Positions 1-8,463 of a DNA stretch of 64,000 nt are shown one piece after another. Origin of the DNA: Azonexus sp. (lineage in GTDB: Bacteria; Pseudomonadota; Gammaproteobacteria; Burkholderiales; Rhodocyclaceae). Position 1 is the first letter of the stretch; each line of letters starts with the position of its first letter. The translations under genes were made by a program, and so were the position numbers. Below the pieces are notes generated by a model. That model searched no databases. It had not been told where the DNA came from and saw only the letters and a program-made list of their open reading frames with translations. Where the stretch lies: contig JAUYSK010000024.1 of NCBI GenBank assembly GCA_030696345.1, forward strand, positions 175,566 to 239,565, in the 5' to 3' direction.

Positions 1-1
1 A

Positions 2-514
2 CTCGATGGCAATTTCAGAACTTTGACTAGCGCAACATTGAGCGACACCCTGAATCTGACGCCGTTTAATCCCGCCGGATCCAGTTTTGATGTTTTGCCA
101 GCTCTCTCGTTCAGCTTCCAGTTCCGGGAAACTCCCAATAATGGGCCGTGTGCAGGTGGTACAGCCACCCCTTGCGGTGATCTTTTTGGTTTCTCGGGCA
201 CGCCCAATCTGAATATTGCGTTCGACTATCTCGGTGAAGATTATTTCGCCAGCATCCTGATTCTTGGCCCGAATTTCTCAACATCACCGATAGCATTTCT
301 GAACGACGGGCAATGTGCGGCCTTGGGTTTTACGACTGGCACTTCGGGGATGCGTTGCCAAGGTTTCCTTACTGCTGAAAATGCGGCAACAACCGTACGC
401 TTTGGTTTCGTTATTACAGCTGACCCGATCTCTGTTCCTGAACCGGGCTCTATCGCTTTGATGGGACTCGCACTGGCAGCCCTTGGGTATGCCAGCAAAC
501 GGAAAAACGTTTAG
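2..514 (+). CDS. PEP-CTERM sorted exported protein, 3' part (5' end outside window)
   Basis: The frame is open from base 2, so the gene enters from the left edge. The first internal TTG at 23 is not a convincing start. The visible ~170 residues are rich in Gly, Ser, Phe and Asn, as in secreted beta-rich proteins. The C-terminus has the sorting signal: the motif VPEPGS, a hydrophobic segment (IALMGLALAALGY) and a short basic tail (SKRKNV). PEP-CTERM proteins are processed at the inner membrane by exosortase and are usually linked to exopolysaccharide or the cell surface. The substrate or role of this one cannot be told. It converges on nifE and seems unrelated to it. Confidence 0.8.
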   Translation, partial: LDGNFRTLTSATLSDTLNLTPFNPAGSSFDVLPALSFSFQFRETPNNGPCAGGTATPCGDLFGFSGTPNLNIAFDYLGEDYFASILILGPNFSTSPIAFLNDGQCAALGFTTGTSGMRCQGFLTAENAATTVRFGFVITADPISVPEPGSIALMGLALAALGYASKRKNV

Positions 515-574
515 AGGAACGAAAACTTGATGTTCGTTGCATAGCGCGAAGCTTAGTTAACGAGAATCCAAACA

Positions 575-598
575 AGAGCCCGCAACAATGCGGGTTCT
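575..598. terminator. Hairpin between the PEP-CTERM gene and nifE, likely bidirectional
   Basis: Ten-bp arms (AGAGCCCGCA and TGCGGGTTCT, one G-T pair) flank an ACAA loop. It sits between two convergent genes. T-rich sequence follows only loosely on either side, so termination is inferred mainly from position. Confidence 0.6.
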
Positions 599-640
599 TA
601 CGTTCCGCAGGCAAAAACAGCATTGTCGCTTCGTCAATAC

Positions 641-2041
641 TCAGATGTCCAGCACTGCCCCGGTGGCCTTCTGCCTTGCCCAAGGCGCCGGCTTCCGCAC
701 AGCAGCCCAGACCGGGCTTTCCATCGAGATCGCCAGTTGGCGAGCGAGTTCAACCATGCCGCTGTAGCCGGCGTAACCGAATTCGCGTTCCTGGTTGATG
801 TCAAGGAAGGGAATCCGTGCCTTCAGCGCCGTGTAAAGATTGCGGCCGCCGGCGATCAGGATGTTGGCCTTGTATTCGTGATAAGTCGCAAGCAAGGCCG
901 TTGGGCTACCGTCATCGATCATCCTGGTGTCGTCACCCATCAGTTCGCGGATCCGGGCCTTGTCTTCTTCGGTCGACTTCTTGGTGCCGGTGGCAACCAC
1001 CTTCATGCCGAGATCCTGAAGTGCCGAAACGATGGACCAAGACTTGACGCCGCCGGTATAGAGCAGCACGCGCTTGTCCTTGAGACGGAGGCGCCAGGCA
1101 TCCAGTTCGGCGTTCGACCTGGCTTCTTCGCGGGCGATGACGACTTCGGTGCGGGCGATCAGATCCGGGTCACCTATCAGCTTGGCGAAATCACGCAGCG
1201 CATTTGAAACGTCAGCGACACCGTAGAAGCTACCTTCGAAGAACGGGATGCCGAAATCGTCCTGCATCTTGCGCGCCACATTGAGCAGTGCCTTGGCGCA
1301 GACCACCATATTCACCTTCGCCCGATGCATGGTCTGCACTTCATGGAAGCGTGAATCGCCCGAGAGCGTGCAGAGAATGCGCAGGCCGAGTTCATCGAAG
1401 AGCGGCGCGACATTCCAGAATTCACCGGCAATGTTGTATTCGCCGATCAAATTGACATCGTAGGTCGGCAGGCCATCGGCCCGCGACGAGGCCGGTACAG
1501 GTTCGGCGGTACCGATGACGTGCTTGAACATCGCTTCGCCAGCCAGCCGGTTGCCCAGATTCTTGGTGCCGTAAAAGCCGGCCGCATCGACCGGAATCAC
1601 CGGCGTGCCCCAGCGGGCAGTCGCGTCGCGGCAGACAGCCTCGACATCGTCGCCGATCAGCGCGGTAACGCAAGTGTTGTATATAAAGACGGCTTTCGGC
1701 GCATAGCTGTCGATGGCCTGTTTGACCGCATGGAAAAGACGTTTCTCGCTGCGCCCCATGACGACGTCGGTTTCCGACAGATCAGTAGTCATGCCGATCT
1801 TGTAAAGCGTAATTCCGGAAGAGCGCGTCCCACGGTTGTCCCAGGATGAGCCGGCACAGGCGATCGGGCCATGCACGATGTGGGCAACGTCAGCAATTGG
1901 CAGCAGCGCAATCTGCGCGCCGTCGAAGGAACAGCCGCCCGCTGTCGCACCCGGCTTGGGCTTGGCGCAACCGGATTTTTCCTTCGTGTTATGGGTACAG
2001 GCTGGCTCGTCGAGCAAGGCCTGGATTTCGCTGGCTTTCAT
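641..2041 (-). CDS. nifE: Nitrogenase iron-molybdenum cofactor assembly scaffold NifE
   Basis: 466 residues, the usual NifE length. NifE pairs with NifN in an alpha2beta2 scaffold on which the NifB product is converted to FeMo-co before transfer to NifDK. The three conserved cluster cysteines are visible near residues 37 (GGCSFDGA), 62 ([12 protein letters not shown]) and 124 ([11 protein letters not shown]). The GEYNIAGE segment resembles the NifD/NifE Rossmann core. The start follows a sigma-54 promoter by ~18 nt. Oddly, no nifN or nifX lies downstream: the next feature is a terminator and an unrelated convergent gene, so nifN must be elsewhere. Identification is firm. Confidence 0.96.
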   Translation of the reverse strand: MKASEIQALLDEPACTHNTKEKSGCAKPKPGATAGGCSFDGAQIALLPIADVAHIVHGPIACAGSSWDNRGTRSSGITLYKIGMTTDLSETDVVMGRSEKRLFHAVKQAIDSYAPKAVFIYNTCVTALIGDDVEAVCRDATARWGTPVIPVDAAGFYGTKNLGNRLAGEAMFKHVIGTAEPVPASSRADGLPTYDVNLIGEYNIAGEFWNVAPLFDELGLRILCTLSGDSRFHEVQTMHRAKVNMVVCAKALLNVARKMQDDFGIPFFEGSFYGVADVSNALRDFAKLIGDPDLIARTEVVIAREEARSNAELDAWRLRLKDKRVLLYTGGVKSWSIVSALQDLGMKVVATGTKKSTEEDKARIRELMGDDTRMIDDGSPTALLATYHEYKANILIAGGRNLYTALKARIPFLDINQEREFGYAGYSGMVELARQLAISMESPVWAAVRKPAPWARQKATGAVLDI

Positions 2042-2070
2042 GCTGTTCTCCAGATGTCTGAAGAACCAAC

Positions 2071-2086
2071 AGCAAAATAAATGCCA
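2071..2086 (-). promoter_or_regulatory. Sigma-54 promoter of nifE
   Basis: The minus strand reads TGGCATTTATTTTGCT, matching TGGCAC-N5-TTGCW except at one base. The predicted transcript starts ~12 nt further left, leaving a short leader before the nifE ATG at 2041. Confidence 0.88.
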
Positions 2087-2128
2087 TCAACAACTCACTG
2101 TATTTATTGGATTTTTAGTTCATGAATT

Positions 2129-2144
2129 TGTTACAAAGCCGACA
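2129..2144. promoter_or_regulatory. NifA upstream activator site for nifE
   Basis: TGTTACAAAGCCGACA is an exact TGT-N10-ACA. Its centre lies 64 bp upstream of the -12 GC of the nifE promoter, a normal enhancer distance. Confidence 0.85.
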
Positions 2145-2146
2145 AT

Positions 2147-2166
2147 CGCCTGTTTTCCTACAGGCG
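2147..2166 (-). terminator. Possible terminator of the DUF1538/P-II operon
   Basis: Perfect 7-bp stem CGCCTGT/ACAGGCG with a 6-nt loop, starting ten bases after the last P-II-like gene ends. There is no clear U-tract, so it may be a weak terminator or only a transcript-end stabiliser. It lies directly beside the nifE activator site. Confidence 0.45.
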
Positions 2167-2175
2167 AAACCCGAA

Positions 2176-2526
2176 TTACCAGTCGACTCCCTCAAACGGC
2201 ATCATGGGATGACCGCGCAGTACGTTCTCGATAAAGATCAACCCGGCTCCAAGCTCGCCGAGTTTTCCCTCGGCATGAATACGAGCAAAGATCGCGTCAG
2301 CGTGCTCCGCCTCAGCGAGCACGATCAAGACATCCTTTTCGCTGAAATAAAGCTGCCCGGCGCGCACCCTGCGGCTACCAACACCACGCGCATGATGATG
2401 CGAAATGGACAGGACACCGGGCACCTCAGCCATCGACTCAACCAGACGCTGCCCCAGACCGGCCCGCAGAATGGCCGTAATCAGCTTTTTCGGGATTGTC
2501 CGACCGATATGGGCAAGGACGCTCAT
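2176..2526 (-). CDS. P-II-like regulatory protein, second of a pair
   Basis: 116 residues with a P-II/GlnK-like pattern: a beta-alpha-beta opening (KKLITAILRAGLGQRLVESMAEVPGV), a central SHHHARG segment where the T-loop would be, then EKDVLIVLAEAEHADAIFARI and a C-terminal strand GAGLIFIENV. The canonical T-loop tyrosine is not recognisable, so classical uridylylation is unlikely. It overlaps the preceding P-II-like gene by 4 nt and is the last gene of a three-gene operon headed by a DUF1538 membrane protein. A role as a small nucleotide-sensing regulator of that protein is inference. Confidence 0.75.
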   Translation of the reverse strand: MSVLAHIGRTIPKKLITAILRAGLGQRLVESMAEVPGVLSISHHHARGVGSRRVRAGQLYFSEKDVLIVLAEAEHADAIFARIHAEGKLGELGAGLIFIENVLRGHPMMPFEGVDW

Positions 2527-2903
2527 TTTTTCGTATCGGCATGCAAGCCGAAGCGAGCTGCGATTTCATGTGGCACGTGGGTCGCCATTTTTTCCAGGGC
2601 GCTCATCCACAGAATGCCCATGCCCGGCGTATCCAGCTTGGCGCTCACGAAAATGCGCTCGAAGATGAGATCGGCCTGATCAGCCGGCACAACGATGTAG
2701 ATCACTTCCTTTTCAGCATTGATGGTCAGCCCGAGGATACCCAATCGCTTCTGGCGAACCCCGGTGCCGTGGGCATGAAAAATCGTGCCGCCCTGCGCCC
2801 CCGCATCCTGTGCAGCCTGCAAAACCAGATCAGCAGAGCCGCGCTGGACGATGGCGGTAATCAAGACCGCGTCGGTCAGCACAATCAGCTCACTTTTGTT
2901 CAA
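2523..2903 (-). CDS. P-II-like regulatory protein, first of a pair
   Basis: 126 residues. The pattern is P-II-like: a first strand and helix (LIVLTDAVLITAIVQRGSAD), a Gly-rich central part with HAHGTGVR in the T-loop position, then EKEVIYIVVPADQADLIFERIF and GMGILWMSALE. It differs clearly from its downstream partner, so the two could form separate or mixed trimers. Its start overlaps the stop of the DUF1538 gene (4 nt), indicating translational coupling. Ligands are unknown. Confidence 0.75.
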   Translation of the reverse strand: MNKSELIVLTDAVLITAIVQRGSADLVLQAAQDAGAQGGTIFHAHGTGVRQKRLGILGLTINAEKEVIYIVVPADQADLIFERIFVSAKLDTPGMGILWMSALEKMATHVPHEIAARFGLHADTKK

Positions 2904-4597
2904 TGGCGTCTCCTGTCGTTAATTCTTGTCTGGCGGTCGATCCACAAACCAAAGGCCAGAACGCTGATGATAGGCCCGGCCGAACACAGGGCCAGGATAC
3001 CGAATCCCTCTGCTGCCCCCACTGCGTCGGCCAATCCGACACCAAGCGCAAGCAGCAGCGGCACAGTCACCGGCCCGGTGGTGACGCCAGCGCTGTCCCA
3101 GGCCAGATTGACCAGTTCCTCGCGGGAAAATACCGTGAGTACCAGGGCCAGCGAATAAGCCACGACGAGAATGCGGGCCAGCGGCAGATCGAAGAGAATC
3201 TTGGCCACGCCCAAAGCGGCCCCCACACCGACACCGATAGCCACGGCACGAACCAGCAGGCGTTTCTTGAAGGCACCGTCTGAAAGGTTCTCCACGGTCA
3301 GGCCCATGGCATTCAGCGCGGGCTCAGCCACCGTGGCGCCATAGCCAATACAGAAGGCGAAAATCAGCGTCATGGTGATCCCGAGGCCGCGCGGATACAG
3401 GGGCGGCGCAGCGGTTTCGCGATGCGGCGAAAAGGCCCAGGGCACGTTGTTTCCGGCCTGATTGCCCAGTTCAACCAGACCGGTGGTCAGGCCCAGATTG
3501 AAAACCATCATGCCAAGCAAGGACATGAAGATGCCGTAGTACAGAATATTGAAACGCTTGGCCCGGTGCCGAAGCAGAAATCGCTGCACGACAAAGAGCA
3601 GCAGGACCAGAGGCAAAATGGCACGCAGCGCCCCAATAATCTCGGCAACCGGCGTTTGCTGATACCACGCCTTTTCCTGAACGGCTGGCTCGCTGATTGC
3701 CAGCATTTCCGGCGTATTGAAAAAGATGGCCACACTGAGCACGGCAATAACCGGAAACAGCGAAGCCAGTGTAACGATGCCAAAACCGGAAAGCGGATTG
3801 TCGCCACGGCCCGAAGACGCCGCCACGCCGATGCCGACAGCCAGCACAAGCGGAACCGTTACCGGGCCGGTGGTGATGCCGCCGCAATCCCAGGCCAGAC
3901 CGATCACCCGATCAAGACCGGGCTGCCCCGCAGCGTAAATCGTCAGACCAAGGCAAAGCGGAACAATCCACATCACCAGCACCTTGAGGCGCCAGCCAAA
4001 CATGAACCTTAGCAGGCCAAGCATCACGGCCGCCCCAACGCCGCAGGCAACGGCCAGTACCAACCAGCGGGCATGGGGTCCGAGCAAAGATTTAAGCAGT
4101 GCCGCTCGCTCGATAGAGACCGAAGCGCCCGCCGCCTGAAGTGCCCCGATTGCCGGCTCGGCGAAAGTGGCGGCCGCGCCAAGCAGCCCTCCGAAGGCCA
4201 GAATGGTCAGGGGGCCGGAACGACTTGGCATGAGGAAACCGATATTCTCGGCAAAGGGCATCAGGCCAAGCTTCACGCCCTCCATGAAGAACATCAAACC
4301 AAGCATGACAGCGCAAATGCCGAGGGCGATGGTTTGCGCTTCATGGGGCGAAGTGCGCAGCGCCAGTGCCTGAAAGCCGATGAGCATCAGCGCCAGCGGC
4401 ACAACTGCCTTCAATTGCTCGGCAAAACGAACACCCACATAGGGCGTCAGCAAACGATGCAGATCGATCAGGCGAAGGCGATGCCGGGTAACCGGCATGG
4501 AGCGCTCAAGCGCAACGATATCGTTGTAACTGATCTGCCGGTGATGACGCCCGATGGCCCCGAGAAACTGGCCATATCTCATCGATTTTTTGCTCAT
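2900..4597 (-). CDS. DUF1538 polytopic membrane protein with internal repeat
   Basis: 565 residues, mostly hydrophobic, probably about 12-14 membrane segments. Two halves carry the same signature, around residues 230 (GLAWDCGGITTGPVTVPL) and 490 (NLAWDSAGVTTGPVTVPL), so the protein is an internal duplication, as in many transporters. I assign it to DUF1538. The family is predicted to be a transporter; its substrate is unknown to me. Co-transcription with two P-II-like proteins resembles the AmtB-GlnK logic of a P-II protein gating a membrane protein, but this is inference. Nearness to nifE may be coincidental: no sigma-54 promoter was found upstream. Confidence 0.82.
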   Translation of the reverse strand: MSKKSMRYGQFLGAIGRHHRQISYNDIVALERSMPVTRHRLRLIDLHRLLTPYVGVRFAEQLKAVVPLALMLIGFQALALRTSPHEAQTIALGICAVMLGLMFFMEGVKLGLMPFAENIGFLMPSRSGPLTILAFGGLLGAAATFAEPAIGALQAAGASVSIERAALLKSLLGPHARWLVLAVACGVGAAVMLGLLRFMFGWRLKVLVMWIVPLCLGLTIYAAGQPGLDRVIGLAWDCGGITTGPVTVPLVLAVGIGVAASSGRGDNPLSGFGIVTLASLFPVIAVLSVAIFFNTPEMLAISEPAVQEKAWYQQTPVAEIIGALRAILPLVLLLFVVQRFLLRHRAKRFNILYYGIFMSLLGMMVFNLGLTTGLVELGNQAGNNVPWAFSPHRETAAPPLYPRGLGITMTLIFAFCIGYGATVAEPALNAMGLTVENLSDGAFKKRLLVRAVAIGVGVGAALGVAKILFDLPLARILVVAYSLALVLTVFSREELVNLAWDSAGVTTGPVTVPLLLALGVGLADAVGAAEGFGILALCSAGPIISVLAFGLWIDRQTRINDRRRH

Positions 4598-4664
4598 GGG
4601 CCGATGTTACCCCGAGCCCGTTAGCCGACGCAAAAGTCCGGTCAGGGTTGATGCCGGGGGAAAC

Positions 4665-4696
4665 CACCGCACCGGCCTGAAAGGGCGGGTGCGGTG
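4665..4696 (-). terminator. Likely terminator of the helix-hairpin-helix gene
   Basis: Perfect 9-bp inverted repeat CACCGCACC/GGTGCGGTG with a 14-nt spacer, starting 17 bases beyond the stop of the minus-strand gene. It is followed on that strand by GGTTTCC, so the U-run is poor. Confidence 0.5.
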
Positions 4697-4712
4697 TTAG
4701 TGCAGGCCAGTC

Positions 4713-5798
4713 TTACAAGGCGAGCAGATCGCGCAGTTTGGCCAGCTTCTTCAGGCCCATGCCCTTGGCCTTGACGACTTCATCAAGCGCGGCGTACGGA
4801 CGGCTGGCAATAATGGCACGGGCGACCTCACGGGGCAGCCCCTTGAGGGCAGCCAGTTCATCTTCGCTCGCCTTGTTGATCGATACCAGTTTGACTGCTT
4901 CCTTGGCACTTGCCACTTTCTTGACCGGCTTGGCGGCAGCCTTGGCTTCAGCCACCGGTGCCTTGACGGCAACAGCAGGCTTTTCAGCGGCAGCAGGTTT
5001 CGCGGCAACAGCCGCTTTTGGCTTGGCAACAGGCTTTGCCTTGGCGGCCGGCTTCGGTTTGGTCACGGCTTCGATTTTGGCCGGTGCCGCCGCAAAATTG
5101 CGGTAGTCACGCGTCACATAGCCGGCCGGCGTCCACTCGCGCAGCATCACGGTCAAAGCGGAGCCCTCAACCGGCAGCGCAGCCGGAACACTGAACTGGC
5201 AGTCAGCCCAGGCACTGCCGCCACCAAGAACGCCAAGAATGACCGTGGCGACCGGGCTGCCCGACCAGCTACCGCCGGCATAAGGCGCATCCAGCGCCCA
5301 GACTTCCAGAGCCAGCGTGCCGCTCAGGTTGTCGTTGTCGCGAGGATTGGCGATCGCGTCAATGTTCAGTTCGGCAGTGCCAGCCGTCAGCATGCAAGCA
5401 ACATTGCCGACCAGCGTCGGCTGGAAGAAGCTCTCGCGGCTGGGGTAAACCGCCAGGTCACGAATCTGCGGCTGACCGTCCGCACCAAATGTAACCAAGG
5501 CCAGGCCCAGCACCTGATCGACCGCGCCAGCCGGCGGCATGGCGCCGCACCAGCCAGCCGTTGCCAGACCGCCCGCCATCGGCTGAACATCCAGCTCGGC
5601 AACCTTGATGCCGGCGGTTTGAAGACCGTCAAAACCATTGTCGCTAGCCCATAGCTGAAGAGCCCAAGATTGGCATGCGGCCAGATCAGCGTCGGAAAAA
5701 TTCACTTCAGCATTGAGATACACGAAGTCGCCTTCGAAACAGTAGCCGTGGTTTTCGCCAATGGAAGTTTCAATGCCGGAAGAAATTTGATTCGTCAT
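4713..5798 (-). CDS. Helix-hairpin-helix protein with Ala/Lys/Pro-rich linker
   Basis: 361 residues in three parts. Residues 1-235 form a beta-rich globular region of unknown family, with FEGDFVYLNAEVNF near the start. Residues ~243-305 are a low-complexity linker of Ala, Lys, Pro and Val. Residues ~308-361 form a ComEA-like double helix-hairpin-helix domain (VSINKASEDELAALKGLP, then AKGMGLKKLAKL), which normally binds DNA without sequence specificity. No signal peptide is evident. A TATAAT -10 box lies at 5832-5837 on the minus strand, ~34 bp before the start, with a poor -35. Function unknown; DNA binding is inferred from the C-terminus. Confidence 0.75.
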   Translation of the reverse strand: MTNQISSGIETSIGENHGYCFEGDFVYLNAEVNFSDADLAACQSWALQLWASDNGFDGLQTAGIKVAELDVQPMAGGLATAGWCGAMPPAGAVDQVLGLALVTFGADGQPQIRDLAVYPSRESFFQPTLVGNVACMLTAGTAELNIDAIANPRDNDNLSGTLALEVWALDAPYAGGSWSGSPVATVILGVLGGGSAWADCQFSVPAALPVEGSALTVMLREWTPAGYVTRDYRNFAAAPAKIEAVTKPKPAAKAKPVAKPKAAVAAKPAAAEKPAVAVKAPVAEAKAAAKPVKKVASAKEAVKLVSINKASEDELAALKGLPREVARAIIASRPYAALDEVVKAKGMGLKKLAKLRDLLAL

Positions 5799-5831
5799 GT
5801 TCTGTAACCTGCCTAGCTTTAAAAAGCCGGG

Positions 5832-5837
5832 ATTATA
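5832..5837 (-). promoter_or_regulatory. Sigma-70 -10 box of the helix-hairpin-helix gene
   Basis: An exact TATAAT on the minus strand, ~34 bp before the ATG at 5798. The -35 region is weak, so activator help or low activity is possible. Confidence 0.45.
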
Positions 5838-5933
5838 TGAGTGATTTTCCGTTTTCTATCATGCAGTTAGTTTTATTTTTAAAGCACCGGAATGGTGCGC
5901 AACAACAGCTGCGATTTGTCGCAAAGCCAACAT

Positions 5934-5957
5934 GAAAAAAGGCGGCCGAAGCCGCCT
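5934..5957 (-). terminator. Rho-independent terminator of the NhaD-type antiporter gene
   Basis: On the minus strand the stem AGGCGGC, loop TTCG and stem GCCGCCT are followed by a run of six or more T. It starts ~60 bp after the stop at 6017. This is a textbook intrinsic terminator. Confidence 0.88.
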
Positions 5958-6016
5958 CTGATTCATTTTTGGTCGTTTTTCCCTGTTGACCGCAGCAATC
6001 CCGGTTGGCTGCGGGA

Positions 6017-7348
6017 TCAGTACGCCGGGGCCGGAACCACGGCCGGAACCTGGACGGCGACCGGCTCTGCCACCTTCTTGTGGCCGGTATCCGGATGCCA
6101 GCCGAGAACCAGCATGATGACGGCAAAACCAGCAACGTAGCCAACCGGCACGTGCCAGCCATGCCTGACCCACTGCACGGCCGAGCGAGCTTCCGGATAC
6201 ATGTTGGAGAGCGCCACACCGGCCGAGGAACCAAACCACAGCATCGAGCCGCCAAAGCCGACGGCATAGGCCAGCACGCCCCAGTCGTAACCGCCCTGAC
6301 GCAAGGCCAGCGCAGTGAGCGGGATATTGTCGAAGACTGCCGAGATGAAGCCGAGGGCCAGTGCCGAGACCCATGAGGCCTGCGGCAACTGTTCGACCGG
6401 CATCATCGAGGCGCAGAGCACCAGCGAGAGCAGGAAGACCGAGCCCTTGATGGTTTCCGGCATCAGCTCCCAATCGTGGCGACGCACCGGGATGGTCAGG
6501 ATGATCGCCACCCAGACAGCGACGCCGATGAACGGGAAGTGATCGGCGAGTTCAGTGAATTTGATATTGACCGTGACATTGGTGCCGACGGCGAAGATGA
6601 GCATCAGGGCGACGATGAAAATGCGACCCCAGTCGATGTGGGTGTGATGGTGGGCATTCCTGATGATCGGCGAGTAGGCATGCTGCTGCTTGGCGGCGAA
6701 ATACGCCACGATGACCAGCGCCACAACGGCGGCAACGTAGGCGTCGACAACCACCAGCGGGCTGATGCCGTCGATCCACATCATGGTGGTCGTCGTATCG
6801 CCGACCACCGAGCCGGAACCGCCGGCATTGGAAGCAGCGACAATCGCCGCCAGATAGCCGATATGCACCCTGGCCTTGAACAACTGGTGGGCCATGGCGC
6901 CGCCGATCAGTGCGGCGGCGATGTTGTCGAGGAAGCTGGAGAGCACGAAGACCATGACCAGCATCAGGAAGCCACCCTTCCAGTCATCGGGCAAATACTT
7001 CGGCAGGATCACCGGCACATGGCTCTTTTCGAAATGCCGGGCGAGCAGCGCAAAACCAGTGAGCAAACAGAACAGGTTGGTCAGCACCACCCACTCATGG
7101 CCGAGGTGGCCGGCAAAACCGCCCAAACCCTCGCCGGTTTTGAACCCGGTGAACATGATCTTGTACAGCGTGATCGTCGCCAGCCCGGTCAATGCGACGT
7201 AGAGCGTGGCATGGTGGAAGAGCGCGACGCCAAGCAAAGTCAGGCCAAAGAGGATGAAATCGATAGGGATTCCCCCAAGCGTGGGCAAATCACCGGCCGC
7301 AAATGCGGAGACGGGTAATAGGCAAAGCAGGGCTGACAAACGATGCAT
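6017..7348 (-). CDS. NhaD/ArsB-superfamily sodium:proton antiporter
   Basis: 443 residues. An N-terminal signal-like segment (MHRLSALLCLLPVSAFAAG) is followed by about ten or more hydrophobic segments. The conserved ion-transporter region shows FLDNIAAALIGG around residue 140, ASNAGGSGSVVGDTTTTMMW around 175 and a mirrored FDNIPLTALALRQGG around 340, the two inverted-repeat halves of this superfamily. The likely role is Na+/H+ exchange at the inner membrane. It is downstream of the rnf operon on the same strand but 150 bp away. Since Rnf can pump sodium or protons, a functional link is attractive but unproven. The C-terminal tail is Pro/Val/Ala-rich. Confidence 0.82.
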   Translation of the reverse strand: MHRLSALLCLLPVSAFAAGDLPTLGGIPIDFILFGLTLLGVALFHHATLYVALTGLATITLYKIMFTGFKTGEGLGGFAGHLGHEWVVLTNLFCLLTGFALLARHFEKSHVPVILPKYLPDDWKGGFLMLVMVFVLSSFLDNIAAALIGGAMAHQLFKARVHIGYLAAIVAASNAGGSGSVVGDTTTTMMWIDGISPLVVVDAYVAAVVALVIVAYFAAKQQHAYSPIIRNAHHHTHIDWGRIFIVALMLIFAVGTNVTVNIKFTELADHFPFIGVAVWVAIILTIPVRRHDWELMPETIKGSVFLLSLVLCASMMPVEQLPQASWVSALALGFISAVFDNIPLTALALRQGGYDWGVLAYAVGFGGSMLWFGSSAGVALSNMYPEARSAVQWVRHGWHVPVGYVAGFAVIMLVLGWHPDTGHKKVAEPVAVQVPAVVPAPAY

Positions 7349-7496
7349 GGCTGTTCTCTTGATATTTGAAATAGTCGGTTTCTAAATTTCCCGTCCTGCA
7401 AAACGCGGGAATTAAATGTTGTTTTTAATGCTTTTTTGCGGCTGTTCAGCCGGCATTGTCGTTGCTGAGCGCGTTGTAATCAACTGAGGAAATCCC

Positions 7497-7772
7497 CTAC
7501 TCATCATCGGAATCCAGATCCCGACGGCGAACCGTCTCCGGGTCAGCGATTATGCCGCGATAAATCTCGATTCGGTCTCCGGGTTTCAAGACTGCATCCA
7601 GCTTCACCAGCCGCCCGAACACGCCAACCTTCTGGGCGCTCAGATCAACATGCGGAAACTGTTTGAGAATGCCCGAACGTTCAATGCCTTCGGCAACCGT
7701 CGACGAGTCAGGCACCTCAATGTTCAGCCAGATCTGCTGGCCCGGTTCGGAATAAGCGACACCAATCTGCAT
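7497..7772 (-). CDS. rnfH: RnfH family protein
   Basis: 91 residues with the ubiquitin-like (beta-grasp) RnfH pattern: IGVAYSEPGQQIWLNIEVPD, then KVGVFGRLVKLDAVLKPGDRIEIYRGI. I chose the ATG at 7772 because AAGGAG lies eight bases before it; upstream codons in the frame lack family similarity. It is the last gene of the rnf operon, 10 nt after rnfE. RnfH accompanies nif-linked rnf clusters; its exact role is not settled. Confidence 0.88.
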   Translation of the reverse strand: MQIGVAYSEPGQQIWLNIEVPDSSTVAEGIERSGILKQFPHVDLSAQKVGVFGRLVKLDAVLKPGDRIEIYRGIIADPETVRRRDLDSDDE

Positions 7773-7782
7773 GATTTTCTCC

Positions 7783-8463
7783 TTATGCGGCTGCCGGCGC
7801 TGCACCATCGGCAGCATCCTTGGCGCGGGCAGCGATCCGCTGCTCCATCACCCGCTTGCCAGCGAGCAAAAAGCCAAGAATCGCGAACCCGCCGGGTGGC
7901 AGGATCATCAATAAAGCACCGCCGTACCCCGGCAATTTCATCTCGAGGAAAGCGAAGGATGGTCCGAGCAGGTTGGAAGCCTGCGCAAACAGGGTGCCAG
8001 AGCCAAGGAATTCGCGGATCAGCCCGATGAAGGTCAGCGCGCCGGTAAAGCCCAGGCCCATCGCCAAGCCATCGACCGCCGAAGCCATCACACCATTCTT
8101 CACGGCAAAGGCTTCGGCCCGGCCAAGAATGGCGCAATTGACGACAATCAGTGCAATGAACAGGCCGAGCACCTTGTAGAGCTCATGCATCCAGGCATTC
8201 ATCGCCATATCGACGACGGTTACCAGCGTCGCGATCAGAACCACGAAAACCGGAATACGCACCTGCGAACTGACGGTATGACGGATCATCGAGACCAGAA
8301 TATTGGAAACCAGCAGCACTGCCGTAGTCGCCATGCCCATGCCCAGGCCGTTGGTGCCACTGGTAGTCACTGCCATCACCGGGCACATGGCCAGAAGTTG
8401 AGTAAATACAACGTTCTGATCCCACAACCCTTCCTTCATGATGCTGCCGTAATTGTCGCTCAT
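7783..8463 (-). CDS. rnfE: Electron transport complex subunit RnfE
   Basis: 226 residues and about six membrane segments. It shares with RnfA the inverted-topology motif QLLAMCPVMAVTTSGTNGLGMG near residue 25 and VVNCAILGRAEAFA near 110. Each motif supplies a Cys of the membrane-buried Fe-S site shared by RnfA and RnfE. The Ala-rich C-terminus is variable. The start overlaps rnfG by 4 nt and follows a GAG-type ribosome site. Part of the complex moving electrons between NADH and ferredoxin, coupled to ion flow. Confidence 0.94.
   Translation of the reverse strand: MSDNYGSIMKEGLWDQNVVFTQLLAMCPVMAVTTSGTNGLGMGMATTAVLLVSNILVSMIRHTVSSQVRIPVFVVLIATLVTVVDMAMNAWMHELYKVLGLFIALIVVNCAILGRAEAFAVKNGVMASAVDGLAMGLGFTGALTFIGLIREFLGSGTLFAQASNLLGPSFAFLEMKLPGYGGALLMILPPGGFAILGFLLAGKRVMEQRIAARAKDAADGAAPAAA

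Noticed and set aside
5917..5932. TGTCGCAAAGCCAACA, a perfect TGT-N10-ACA upstream of the helix-hairpin-helix gene
   Set aside because: No sigma-54 promoter lies between it and the gene, where a sigma-70 -10 box is seen instead. A 6-base pattern like this should occur about 16 times by chance in 64 kb.
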